From Gemmatimonadota bacterium (GTDB lineage: Bacteria > Gemmatimonadota > Gemmatimonadetes > Longimicrobiales > Gaopeijiaceae), in NCBI GenBank assembly GCA_041390105.1, contig JAWKQO010000006.1:1-64000 (forward strand): a stretch of 64,000 nucleotides of DNA, given 5' to 3'. The notes below the pieces were generated by a model. The model had not been told where the DNA came from, did no database searches, and saw only the letters and a program-made list of their open reading frames with translations. The position numbers and the translations under genes are program-made. Of this stretch, positions 18,691-27,526 are shown in pieces (within the stretch, counting starts at the first letter, position 1; the number at the start of each line of letters is the position of its first letter).

Positions 18691-20294
18691 CGCTCGACCT
18701 CCCGCCGCACCGCGCCCACCGTCCGGTTGTCTGCGATCAGATAGCGGGACGCGATCCGCATGAGATCGTCGGAGGTGGTGCGCTCGCGAGCGTTGAGATG
18801 CTCCGCCAACGTCTGCCAGGAATCCATGGTCTGGAAATGCCCGATCTCGAAGGCGAATGCGTCGGCATCCTGCTGTGTTCGGTACCACTCGGTGCGAAGG
18901 CGCTTCTTGACCCGGGCCAGCCGGCCCGCCGCGGTGCCGCGCTGTTGCACCCGCGTGATCGCTATCAGCACGGCCTGTTCGGCCGCGTCCAGCGTGGCTT
19001 CGCTGCCGGTCACCACCTCGATGTTCAACGTGGCGGGAACGCCGAAGCGCTCCGTGTGCACGACGCGAGTGTTCACATCCACTGAGCCGTTCACCCCGGC
19101 GTCGCGCAGCGCATCTCCCACCTCGAGGCGCAACACCTCGGCCAGAACGTCCACGTGGGGACGGTCCGGATGCCCGACGCCTGGGATCAAGTGGCGCATG
19201 TCGACGCGTGGCGACAGATCAGGGGACGACCAGATGAGTCGCTTCTCTCCGTGAGGCACGGGCTCGATGGCGAACGTGCGCGTAGGCTCGGGAGCGCGGT
19301 ACATGTCCCCGAACCAGCGGTCCACGAGTGGAACCATGTCCTCCAGGCGGACGCCCCCCACGAACACCAACGTGGTGTTGTTGGGGATGAACCAGCGCTC
19401 GTAGAGGTTGCGCTGGTAGGCCCGGTTGTACTGGTAGAAATCGGAGCGGTAGCCTTCCGGGAAGAACACTGGATGGACCATGCCGACCTGGGCATTCATG
19501 GCCTCATAGAACGGCGTGCTGACACGGTTCAGGTCGCCCAGACGCTGCTCGACCAGGATCATGCGCTCCGCGTCGAACTCACGGAATACGGTGTTGCGCA
19601 TGCGGTCCGACTCGACTCTCAGGAACAGCTCGACCCGCTCCCGAGGGAGGTTGATGTCGAACTTCATGTACTCCTGTTCCGTGGTCGCCGTCAGGCCCGT
19701 GCCACCATAGGCCTGATACCAGCGCATCATCGCGCCGGGGTCACGATAGGCGCTGGCGGTCAGCTCCAGCCGGGCAATCTCGGCCTGGATGGAGTCGATG
19801 AGGGGCGTGCTCTGCGCGTGGCGGTAGTCGTGGAAGACGCCCCGCTCACGGAGCTCGTTGCGGGCTGCGTTCCTGGCCTCCGAGAGCGCCCGGTCCATGC
19901 GCGCGATCGAGTCGCGCAAGGGCTGCTCCCGCTGCCAATCCGTGGTACCCAGGGAACGGGTTCCCTTGAAGAGCAGGTGCTCGAGGAAGTGGGCCGCGCC
20001 CAGCTGCCCCGGCTGTTCGATCAGGGAGCCGAAGTCGGTGAAGATCTTGGCCGCCACGCGCGGATCGTCGGGACGCTCCACCACCAGGAGGCGCAACCCG
20101 TTGTCGAAGACGTGCTCACGGATGCCGAACTCGTAGGTGGTCTGGGCAGCGAGCGACGAGGCAGCCCCCAAGAAGGCGATGGTCAGAACACCGCGAGCCC
20201 GCCGGGGAAGGGTGCGTACGCGCGCCCCGGACGAGACGTGTCCGCTGCGCAAGAAGCGCCGGGTGAGCCCTGCGACTGAGACGAACGATTCCAT
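18687..20294 (-). CDS. M16 family zinc metallopeptidase (catalytic subunit)
   Basis: A 535-residue exported protein with a basic leader, hydrophobic stretch (GVLTIAFLGAASSLAAQ) and AxA-like cleavage. The inverted zinc motif HFLEHLLFKGT is intact, and the distal glutamate region follows after an unusually long spacer (AERMILVEQR). M16 peptidases degrade or process short peptides inside a closed chamber. Its partner downstream overlaps by four bases and lacks the zinc motif, so a periplasmic heterodimer is likely. The start is taken at ATG 20294; the frame is open to a TTG at 20336 and neither has a convincing ribosome binding site. Confidence 0.92.
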   Translation of the reverse strand: MESFVSVAGLTRRFLRSGHVSSGARVRTLPRRARGVLTIAFLGAASSLAAQTTYEFGIREHVFDNGLRLLVVERPDDPRVAAKIFTDFGSLIEQPGQLGAAHFLEHLLFKGTRSLGTTDWQREQPLRDSIARMDRALSEARNAARNELRERGVFHDYRHAQSTPLIDSIQAEIARLELTASAYRDPGAMMRWYQAYGGTGLTATTEQEYMKFDINLPRERVELFLRVESDRMRNTVFREFDAERMILVEQRLGDLNRVSTPFYEAMNAQVGMVHPVFFPEGYRSDFYQYNRAYQRNLYERWFIPNNTTLVFVGGVRLEDMVPLVDRWFGDMYRAPEPTRTFAIEPVPHGEKRLIWSSPDLSPRVDMRHLIPGVGHPDRPHVDVLAEVLRLEVGDALRDAGVNGSVDVNTRVVHTERFGVPATLNIEVVTGSEATLDAAEQAVLIAITRVQQRGTAAGRLARVKKRLRTEWYRTQQDADAFAFEIGHFQTMDSWQTLAEHLNARERTTSDDLMRIASRYLIADNRTVGAVRREVER

Positions 20295-20481
20295 GACCGG
20301 TAGAGCGGGAGTCGGGTGTCGGCTGCGCGTGGTCAAGGTAGAAGCCTCGGAGCGGCGCCGCTATCGGACTTCGGGTGGTACGAGGGATCGCGCCCTGGCC
20401 CATGCACTTGCGTTCCGGCTTCATGGGACCCCTCATGAGCGGACGCCGATTACGCTCCGGGATCCTTGGGGGGTCGTTGAG

Positions 20482-22614
20482 GTGAGAGCCTATACCCGAC
20501 GCCGCTTGCTGCTGGCCCTCAAGCTCGGCATCGCCACCGTCCCGGTCGCGATCCTGCTGCGATGGTCTGATCCGGAGGCGTTGCTGCCGGGGTCCATCCT
20601 GCTGGGCTTCGTGTTCGGCTTCTCGGTGGGCATAGCGGAGCTCTTCCTTCTACGCAACTGGCTCAAGGGACTGCCCTTCGCGCTCCACCTCGTGGTCAAG
20701 TCGTTGGCCCTGCTCGCGGTCCTGTTCCTGGCCTTCGCGGCGCTCAACCTGCTCGACGTGGCCCTCGAGGGGACGAGCTGGGCGGCGTACCTGCGTGCCT
20801 TGACCAGCGCCGACGTGGCCTCGGGCCTGATCGTCGCGTTCGCCGTGATCATGGTGTACCTGTTCATCATCCATCTCGACCGCTTGCTGGGTCGGGGCGT
20901 GCTGGTGGGGTTGTTGACCGGGCGCTACCACCAACCCCGGCGCGAGCAGCGGATCTTCATGTTCCTCGACCTGAAGGACTCCACGGCCCTCGCCGATCGG
21001 ATGCCCGCCGAGCGGTACTTCCGCTTCCTTCAGCGCTACTTTGCCGAGATGTCGGAGCCGATTCTGGAGACCAATGCGGAGGTCTATCAGTACGTGGGGG
21101 ATGAAGTGGTGTTGAGTTGGCCTCTCAGGGTAGGCCTGACGGATGGGAACTGCGTCCGAGCCTTCTTCCTCATCGAACAGCGCCTGGCCGCGCAGAGGGC
21201 CTCGTTCCTGAACGAGTTCGGCACAGCCCCCGAGTTCAAGGCGGGTCTGCATGCGGGAGAGGTCATCGCGGCCGAGATCGGCGAGATCAAGCGCGAGATC
21301 GTCTACAACGGAGACGTTCTGAATACGACGTCACGCATCCAGGCACAGTGCAATGCCCTCGGGCATCGTTTGCTCGTCTCGGAGAAGCTGGCGATACGCC
21401 TTCCGCCGGACCCCGCGTATGACGTGCAGCGATTGGGCCCCGTGCCGCTGCGCGGCAAAGACGAGCCACTGGCATTGGCAGCGATCCGGCGGGTTGGTGC
21501 GACCTTCACTGGCGCCGCCGGGCGCTCGACGTCACTCGCGATCCTGCTGGCCCTTCTGATCGGAGCCTGCGGAAGGGTCCCGGGACCGGAAGCGCCCGTC
21601 ATGTCGATCCCGGACGCAGCGCCGGTGGCGTCAGAGGAGTTCGCGATACGCCGTGCGGCCCTCCTGGCCCGCCTGAGCGACGGCGTCGTGCTCTTGCAGG
21701 CCCGCCCGGCCGAGAAGTCCATGGAGGAGTGGGGCTTCGTACAGGATGCCGCCTTCCTCTACTACAGCGGTCTTCCCGAGGTACCGAGCGCCATCCTCGC
21801 GCTCGACGGACCCGCCCGCGCGTCGCACCTCTTCCTGCCCCCCGCACCGGAGTCGTTCGGCGTAGCGGTCGAGGGACTGATCCCCCGCTCCACTGCAGAG
21901 GAGCTGGACCTTACGTCCGTTCGGCCCTGGTCCGAGTTCGCGCCCTGGGTCGAGAGCCGCCTCGCCCAAGGTGTACGTACCCTCTATGTCGACGAGCCCC
22001 GGAGGCCGGAAGGGACCGGAGTGCCCCCCGGCATGGCACCGGTGGCGGGCAGAAGGACCTTGTGGAAGGAGACGCTCGCTCGCGCGTTCCCGCAGGCGAC
22101 CTTCCGAAGTGCCAAGGTCGCCATCATGGAGCAACGTGCCGTCAAGTCGGACGCGGAAATCCGGATTCTGGAGACGAACGCGTTGCGCAGCGCCCCAAAG
22201 CTTGCTTGCCGTTGCTCGCTCTGTGACACCCGGGCTCCGCCAGCGCGTCAACGAGGGTGCGATGGTCGACGCCTGTATCGCGAGCGGCGGAGAGGGGCCC
22301 TCGTTCTGGCCGTGGACCATGTCGGGTCCGTCCGCGCACATGGGTCAGCTGGTTGGGGCGTTCTTCCGGTACGACCAGAACAACCGCATCACCGAACCCG
22401 GCGAATTGATGCGCGTAGACATCGGGTGCGCCGGAGGACTCTACGGAGCAGACGTCGGACGCACGTTGCCCGTCTCCGGTCGCTTCAGCGAAACCCAGGC
22501 CGAGGCCTGGGATCTGTTGATCGCCGGGTATCGGGCCGGGCTGGAGGCCATGGCCGACGGGGTGCCGGTGGCCGACGTTCGCACCGCCAGCATGGATGCA
22601 GTCCGTGGGCGTAG
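20482..22614 (+). CDS. membrane class III nucleotide cyclase running in frame into an M24 aminopeptidase N-domain (frameshifted)
   Basis: GTG 20482 starts a frame encoding four TM helices (about residues 9-27, 35-57, 64-91, 112-131) and a cytoplasmic class III adenylate/guanylate cyclase domain at about 155-335. Both metal Asp residues are present (D163 in FLDLKDST, D207 in YVGDEVV), as is the transition-state region NTTSRIQ. Ten residues after the domain, with no stop codon, comes a lipoprotein-like segment (SLAILLALLIGAC, Cys363 at 21568). The creatinase/aminopeptidase P N-terminal domain then follows (FAIRRAALLARLSDGVVLLQ). An in-frame TTG at 21475 could start a separate lipoprotein. Near 22193 the frame is lost and the translation to 22614 is nonsense; the true M24 catalytic domain continues in the next frame. 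Confidence 0.8.
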   Translation: MRAYTRRRLLLALKLGIATVPVAILLRWSDPEALLPGSILLGFVFGFSVGIAELFLLRNWLKGLPFALHLVVKSLALLAVLFLAFAALNLLDVALEGTSWAAYLRALTSADVASGLIVAFAVIMVYLFIIHLDRLLGRGVLVGLLTGRYHQPRREQRIFMFLDLKDSTALADRMPAERYFRFLQRYFAEMSEPILETNAEVYQYVGDEVVLSWPLRVGLTDGNCVRAFFLIEQRLAAQRASFLNEFGTAPEFKAGLHAGEVIAAEIGEIKREIVYNGDVLNTTSRIQAQCNALGHRLLVSEKLAIRLPPDPAYDVQRLGPVPLRGKDEPLALAAIRRVGATFTGAAGRSTSLAILLALLIGACGRVPGPEAPVMSIPDAAPVASEEFAIRRAALLARLSDGVVLLQARPAEKSMEEWGFVQDAAFLYYSGLPEVPSAILALDGPARASHLFLPPAPESFGVAVEGLIPRSTAEELDLTSVRPWSEFAPWVESRLAQGVRTLYVDEPRRPEGTGVPPGMAPVAGRRTLWKETLARAFPQATFRSAKVAIMEQRAVKSDAEIRILETNALRSAPKLACRCSLCDTRAPPARQRGCDGRRLYRERRRGALVLAVDHVGSVRAHGSAGWGVLPVRPEQPHHRTRRIDARRHRVRRRTLRSRRRTHVARLRSLQRNPGRGLGSVDRRVSGRAGGHGRRGAGGRRSHRQHGCSPWA

Positions 22615-22894
22615 CGAGGCACTGGGGACCGCGACCGCCGACGCTGCCGCGCAAGCGATCCTCGGAGGTGGCGCCAGCACCTGGCACATCCACGGCGTCG
22701 GGCTGGATAGCGGCGAGGATATCCCAACGGTGCTGCGAGCCGGCATGGTGGTGGCCTACGAGCCCGGCTTCGTGCTGGGGCCGGACGCCTACTACCTGGA
22801 GGATATGATCGTGGTGACGGACAGCGGTTACCGGATCCTGAGCGCCGGACTGCCCTACTCCGCAGAAGAGATCGCGGCCGCCATGGCCCGCTGA
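22197..22894 (+). pseudogene. M24 aminopeptidase catalytic domain, displaced by a frameshift
   Basis: This is the continuation of the aminopeptidase P-like protein in the +2 frame, starting SLLAVARSVTPGLRQ. All five M24 metal ligands are present: Asp in RVDIG, Asp in YGADVGRT, His in WHIHGVG, Glu in YEPGF and Glu in YLEDM. Removing one C from the CCCC run at 22193-22196 joins the frames as LRSAQSLLAVARSV, which fits the family. Possible explanations are an inactivating mutation, a sequencing error or slippage. The first usable start inside this frame is ATG 22262, too late to give a complete enzyme. It ends one base before the opposing gene. Confidence 0.75.
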
Positions 22895-22895
22895 A

Positions 22896-24335
22896 TCAGC
22901 GCCTCGGCGCGCCGCGATTGGATCCGTCTGCGCTCCGTCGTCCCGCCGCCCGCACCGCGATGTAGGAGAAGTTGAAGCACATCTCCTCATCCGACCCGTA
23001 GCCCCCATAGACGGGTCGATCGGTCGAGTTCTCGAAGGTGCACTGGACCGACAGGCGCACATCCTCGAGGCCGTCGCGTCCGAACACCTTGGGATGGACG
23101 AACGTGAAATCCCGTTGCCAACCCAGGTCCCAACGGGGAATCGACAGCAGCGTCTCCCGACGACCGTTCCCATCCGTCAGTGTGACGACGCCCGAGTGAC
23201 CGAAGCTGTGCATGTGCAGGTTGGCCGAGTGGATCTCCAGGGCCTCGATCGAATCCTGCGGGACCTGCGTCGCGAAAGCGAGGTAGCCGAGCAGGTCGCC
23301 CAGACTCTCAGACACCTCGTAGGTGGCCTGCGCGCCCGGCCCCACCACCATGGACCCGTTGCGCTCGCCGTTGAGCCACCGGTTCTGCGTCAAGGGATAG
23401 TTGACAGCGGGGCGCTCCACTTCGTCGGCGAGCTGGAACTCGAGCAGGGAGCCCTGATCGCTCTCGCCCGGCGCGTGGCGGGTGTAGTAGTGCATCTGCA
23501 CCACCAGAGCGGCCCCCGGCTTCATGGCGATCCCCGTCCCTTCGGGGAACGTGTACCCGTCCATCCCGGGCGCCCAATGCGCCAACCAGAAGTTGCCGCG
23601 GCTCAACTCCCGCACGCCATTCGTATAGCGCGCGTCATAGGCATCGCGCTCGGTCCGGCTGTTGAACCGGTCCGGCAGGGCGCCCCCGAAACAGCGATAG
23701 CCCGCGCCCTCCTCCTCACCCTCGAGCTCGTGAAAGCGTTGTGCCAACGGGGGCTCGATCGCATGCACGACCACGTGGTGGGACACGTGCAGGTTGCCCG
23801 GCACGGCCTTGAAGCCCGTGATGAAGCCGGGCGTTTGCCGCGGCCAGTCCAGCACGAAGCAGCGGTACTCATCGGGTCCGCCTTGATCGGGCAGGTAGGC
23901 CCGGCCACCCGTGACGTCCAGCGTCAGGTCCGCGCGGAAAGGAGCCAGTGGCGCCGGCCGCGCTGTGGACCGCTGGGGCGTACCGCGCGGATAGCCGGCA
24001 TCCACCCACCGCCGCACGCGCTCGAGCTCCTCTCCGCTCAGGGATGGGTCGCCGACGTAGCTCTGATGGCCCGCCTCGGCCAACCAGGGCGGCATGCGGC
24101 GCTCGAGTAGCATCTCGCCGATCTTGCCGCGGCGGCCATAGGCCCGATCGGCGTCTTCCATGGAGAAGGCCACCCCGTCCTCAGCGTGACAGCCGAGGCA
24201 ACGCCCCTCGATGATCGGGCGGATGTCGGTGTGGTAGTCCTGGGCCGCGGTCCCCGACGGAATTGCGGCGAAGCCCACGAGCAGCAAGAGGCCCACACGG
24301 TGCGGGAGCGCAGCGGCAAGGCGATGGTTGGGCAT
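22896..24335 (-). CDS. cytochrome c-containing, copper type II monooxygenase-like protein
   Basis: A 479-residue exported protein (leader VGLLLLVGFAAIPSGTAAQ). Residues 34-130 form a short c-type cytochrome region with one haem motif CLGCH, a MPPW segment supplying a likely axial Met, and GEELERVRRWVDAGYPRG. The rest resembles the two-domain copper type II ascorbate-dependent monooxygenase (PHM/DBH) fold, with LHVSHHVVVH, QMHYYTRH and NLHMHSFGHSG as likely copper ligands. This predicts a periplasmic haem-copper oxidoreductase; the substrate is unknown. The ATG 24335 has a weak ribosome binding site. It is convergent with the M24 gene (one-base gap) and divergent from the pilin gene. Confidence 0.85.
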   Translation of the reverse strand: MPNHRLAAALPHRVGLLLLVGFAAIPSGTAAQDYHTDIRPIIEGRCLGCHAEDGVAFSMEDADRAYGRRGKIGEMLLERRMPPWLAEAGHQSYVGDPSLSGEELERVRRWVDAGYPRGTPQRSTARPAPLAPFRADLTLDVTGGRAYLPDQGGPDEYRCFVLDWPRQTPGFITGFKAVPGNLHVSHHVVVHAIEPPLAQRFHELEGEEEGAGYRCFGGALPDRFNSRTERDAYDARYTNGVRELSRGNFWLAHWAPGMDGYTFPEGTGIAMKPGAALVVQMHYYTRHAPGESDQGSLLEFQLADEVERPAVNYPLTQNRWLNGERNGSMVVGPGAQATYEVSESLGDLLGYLAFATQVPQDSIEALEIHSANLHMHSFGHSGVVTLTDGNGRRETLLSIPRWDLGWQRDFTFVHPKVFGRDGLEDVRLSVQCTFENSTDRPVYGGYGSDEEMCFNFSYIAVRAAGRRSADGSNRGAPRR

Positions 24336-24511
24336 GGCGCGACGGGGTGGGCGAGAGTCGAGGTCGGAGCACGCAATCTCGCTTTGCTGGATCAAAAGGA
24401 CCACCTGCCCCGCACGCACCAGCCCGTCGCTCTTGTGCAGCATACCGCCGCCGACGAGCCACGGCCTGGCCTGGCCTTCCGCCCGGGCGCGACGGCCTAA
24501 GCCATTTGTTG

Positions 24512-24550
24512 AAGGTCACTTAGGGACCTTGGCCCCGAGGGTGACACCCT
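24512..24550 (+). promoter_or_regulatory. paired dyads upstream of the Flp-type pilin gene
   Basis: Two perfect inverted repeats lie side by side 28-67 bases before the pilin ATG: AAGGTC-N7-GACCTT (24512-24530) and AGGGTG-A-CACCCT (24538-24550). The second is too tight to fold as an RNA hairpin, so it looks more like a protein-binding dyad; the first could be either. No sigma factor consensus was recognised nearby. Confidence 0.4.
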
Positions 24551-24578
24551 GGCACGGATCGTCCTTGCTCTTCTTGCC

Positions 24579-24758
24579 ATGAAGATCCCACACCTGTTCG
24601 AAGTGCTCTGGGCGGACGAGCGCGGCCAGGACCTGGTGGAGTACGTGGCTCTGGCCCTCATCGTCAGCGCGGCGGTGGTCGCTGCGATCGTGGTGCTGAG
24701 GGGCCAGCTCCAGATCCTGTTCGGCAGCGCATCGGCGGGCGTAGCGAATCCTAGCTGA
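24579..24758 (+). CDS. Flp/Fap-type pilin-like small protein, 59 aa
   Basis: A 59-residue protein with a short polar N-terminus followed by the Flp pilin signature DERGQDLVEYVALALIVSA and a continuous hydrophobic helix, then a short polar tail. Flp pilins are cleaved before the hydrophobic helix and built into Tad pili. Here the usual Gly-Glu cleavage context is replaced by WADERGQ, and no tad, cpa or prepilin peptidase genes lie nearby. Assembly genes would have to be elsewhere, or the protein is an orphan. The ATG at 24579 lacks a clear ribosome binding site. Confidence 0.75.
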   Translation: MKIPHLFEVLWADERGQDLVEYVALALIVSAAVVAAIVVLRGQLQILFGSASAGVANPS

Positions 24759-24970
24759 CTCCAGCGGGAGCCCTACCGCCCTTCTCCTACTTGCAGTCTG
24801 CCTACCGGACCGCGCAGCTTGTGCGCTAGGTACTACGAACCTGTGGAACGGCTTGCTTCCAAGTTCGCCCGAGTGCCTATCCGCGGTGGGGGGCTGGCGT
24901 GCATCTCGGTAGGCAGTTCTCAAGAGTAGGTCGCTTCACGCAGAGGTGGCGCACCGTCCTGCTCGAAGGC

Positions 24971-26167
24971 ATGAAGGTGAGCAGACCCCCCGTGATGTAC
25001 CTGCTTGCCGCCTATCTGCCGGTGTCCGCCTGCGGGCCAACGCCAGCACATGGGCCGGCACACCACCGGGTGGACACGCTGGCCAACGGAGCCCTGCGAG
25101 TCACCAATTCCGGGGACGCACTCTGGGCGCCGTCCCAAGCATGGACGACCGTAGAGGATCTGCGCATCGGTCGCGTCAACGGGTCCGGACCTGATCGCTT
25201 CGGCTTCATCGGCCCCATTGCAGTCGACCTCGAAGGTCGGATCTTGGTGGCGGACGCCCTCGCGAATGACGTTCGCGTCTTCCACGGTGACGGGACGTTC
25301 TCGCACTCGTTCGGGGGCGAAGGCCAGGGGCCCGGGCAACTGAGCGGCATCACGGGAATGACCCTCGATCCCCGCGGCACTGTCATCATCAACGAGGGTC
25401 GCAATCTTCGCTTTTCCGTGTTCGCCAGCGACGGCTCGTTCATTGCCACGTACCCACGCAACTACTTTTCACGCCTGCGGCCCTGGCCAGGCCGGGTGAT
25501 CCCCGGTCTTGGGCTCGTCGATTGGGCTGTGGAGCTGCCCTGGGATGACTCGTATCCAGGTGGCTCCAGGCTCGTGTTTCGCCCCCTTGGCCTAGGCCCG
25601 GATCTCGCAAGTCGGGACTCCTTCCCTGCCATCGAGTTCGACATGCCGTTCACGGCAGGGAACGCACCGCGGCCCTTCTCCGGTACGATCAGGCTCAACG
25701 TCGACCGCCACGGCGATATCTGGTTCTTCAATACCCGACGGTACGAGATCTTCCGCAGGACGTTATCCGGTGACACCACTTTGGTTTTCAGCCTGCCTCA
25801 CGAACCGGCGATCGTTACGCCTGAGGAGCGGTCAGCCCTGGTCCGCGAGTGGATCGCCCCTCGACGAATCGACCCCAGCGACGTCTATGACACGAAGTGG
25901 TCTCTACACCAAGTCGTCGTGGACGACGCAGGTCACGTACTAGCGTTCCCCGATCCAGAAGACCCTGAGCGGGCCACGCGCCTCGATGTGTTCGACACGG
26001 CGGGCGTCTTCCAGGGCACAGTGACGCTGGCCACTCCGCTTTGGATTCTGAACCGGCAACCCGTGGCGACTGGCGGATTCCTATACGGCGTTACCACCGA
26101 CGATCTGGATGTACAGTACGTGGTTCGACTCCGACTCGGGGCGAACGTTGTAGCCGGTTCACTCTGA
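24971..26167 (+). CDS. six-bladed beta-propeller lipoprotein (paralogue 1)
   Basis: A 398-residue lipoprotein (signal MKVSRPPVMYLLAAYLPVSAC, lipobox VSAC). The body consists of repeated propeller blades of the NHL / six-bladed kind: AVDLEGRILVADALANDVRVF, SFGGEGQGPGQLSGITGMTLD and later NVDRHGDIWFF. The GxGxGPG signature near 120 is shared with five other proteins in this window. It lacks the DSAGVRIV segment seen in its neighbours. The function is unknown; related proteins are often surface or periplasmic binding scaffolds. It is the first of three tandem propeller genes. Confidence 0.85.
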   Translation: MKVSRPPVMYLLAAYLPVSACGPTPAHGPAHHRVDTLANGALRVTNSGDALWAPSQAWTTVEDLRIGRVNGSGPDRFGFIGPIAVDLEGRILVADALANDVRVFHGDGTFSHSFGGEGQGPGQLSGITGMTLDPRGTVIINEGRNLRFSVFASDGSFIATYPRNYFSRLRPWPGRVIPGLGLVDWAVELPWDDSYPGGSRLVFRPLGLGPDLASRDSFPAIEFDMPFTAGNAPRPFSGTIRLNVDRHGDIWFFNTRRYEIFRRTLSGDTTLVFSLPHEPAIVTPEERSALVREWIAPRRIDPSDVYDTKWSLHQVVVDDAGHVLAFPDPEDPERATRLDVFDTAGVFQGTVTLATPLWILNRQPVATGGFLYGVTTDDLDVQYVVRLRLGANVVAGSL

Positions 26168-26347
26168 CGCGGCGGTCTCGACGCTCAGCCTAGAGGGCCA
26201 CCCCTCCCGGGTGCGAGCGGACGTCGGGCGCCCCCAAGAAGAGGAGGGACTCGCGACCCCGGCCCCACTCGCAGCTTGCCCGCTTCGACCGACGACGTTA
26301 GGAGTGACGCTGGATTCGGCGACTGCTCAGAGCCACGGGAGACCAAG

Positions 26348-27526
26348 GTGGATTCTCGAGTCCGACTGCCCTCCTTGTCACACGTCGCGCTCGCTACACC
26401 GCTCCTGGCGCTAGCGTGCGGGCCGGCGACCCCCCATCCCACCGCCGCGACCGTGACCGACAGCGCCGGTGTGCGCATCGTTGAGTATGCCGCTCCGGAT
26501 GCCTGGCCCGCGCCCGCCTCTGCGCACGAACTCCTGAGGATCGGCGCGGTCGAGGGGCCCCCGGAGCTTCTCTTCTCACGGATCCCCGCTGGCGTTCTGC
26601 TCGACGACGGCTCCATCGTGCTCGCAGACGCCGGGTCGCGCGAGCTCAGGCACTTCGCGGCCGACGGCTCGCTTCTCGGGGTTCAAGGCGGGACAGGACA
26701 AGGGCCGGGCGAGTTCGAGTTCATCGTCGGGTCCGGGAAGTGCTCTGCAGAGGGGTTCGCGGTCTTCGACATCGGGTGGAGCGCGAACCTCTACGACGAG
26801 AGCGGGTCGTTCCTCGAGAAGAGGGCAAGCAGGTTGGAGGGTGGCGTCCAACCCTACCTCCTAGCGTGTGGTCGGCGAGGACGAGTCGCCTCGATCGGGT
26901 GGAGTATACCCGACGGCGGACCGCCGCAGGGGTTCCACGTCGCGACCGCCGCGCTCCGCCTCTACGAACCGGATGGGGCCCTCGCCCTCGACCTCGGCAA
27001 GCGCATCAGCTCGGAGCGCTTCGGTCAACCGTCGGGCAGTGGGCCTCACCCGATCGGCCGAAGCACCAAAGTGGCCTTCGTCGACTCCGACCTGATCGTC
27101 TCCGACGGCACCTTCTTCGGGTTTGAGCGGTGGAGTTCCGAGGGGGTCCTTTCGGAGATCGTGCGGGTCGATGTCCCACTGCCCGACGCCGACTCCGCCA
27201 TGGCGCTGTACCTCGAGACTGCCTTGGCTCGGGCCCCGGACGACGAGACCCGCATCCGCTGGCAGAAGGACATCGAAGGGATGGGCCTCCCACCCCGGCC
27301 GAGCTACCTATCGGATCTCTTCGTAACCGACGAGATCCTACTGTTGAAAGAGCTCAGCATCCGCGGGTCAGGACGGTGGTTCGAGTTCGTGGCCGAGGCA
27401 GGGTTCCGCCTCGCTGCGATCCCGTCAGAAGCGAAGCTCCTCGATGTGCGCGGTGATCGTATCCTCGTCGAGGAACGGGACTCGCTGGGCGTGCCCATGG
27501 CGGTGTTGTATTCGAGGTCGCCTTGA
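26348..27526 (+). CDS. six-bladed beta-propeller lipoprotein (paralogue 2)
   Basis: A 392-residue predicted lipoprotein; leader VDSRVRLPSLSHVALATPLLALAC with lipobox LALAC. Right after the leader comes TDSAGVRIVEY, then propeller blades (LLDDGSIVLADAGSRELRHF, GGTGQGPGEFEF). GTG 26348 is chosen because GGGAG lies six bases upstream and it gives a minimal signal peptide; the frame extends back to 26276. The stop overlaps the TTG of the next propeller gene (TTGA), so genes 2 and 3 are coupled. The role is unknown. Confidence 0.85.
   Translation: MDSRVRLPSLSHVALATPLLALACGPATPHPTAATVTDSAGVRIVEYAAPDAWPAPASAHELLRIGAVEGPPELLFSRIPAGVLLDDGSIVLADAGSRELRHFAADGSLLGVQGGTGQGPGEFEFIVGSGKCSAEGFAVFDIGWSANLYDESGSFLEKRASRLEGGVQPYLLACGRRGRVASIGWSIPDGGPPQGFHVATAALRLYEPDGALALDLGKRISSERFGQPSGSGPHPIGRSTKVAFVDSDLIVSDGTFFGFERWSSEGVLSEIVRVDVPLPDADSAMALYLETALARAPDDETRIRWQKDIEGMGLPPRPSYLSDLFVTDEILLLKELSIRGSGRWFEFVAEAGFRLAAIPSEAKLLDVRGDRILVEERDSLGVPMAVLYSRSP

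Noticed and set aside
24550..24575. A sigma-54 promoter-like CTGGCACG ... TTGCT before the pilin gene
   Set aside because: The spacing between GG and GC is four bases too long for a -24/-12 promoter.
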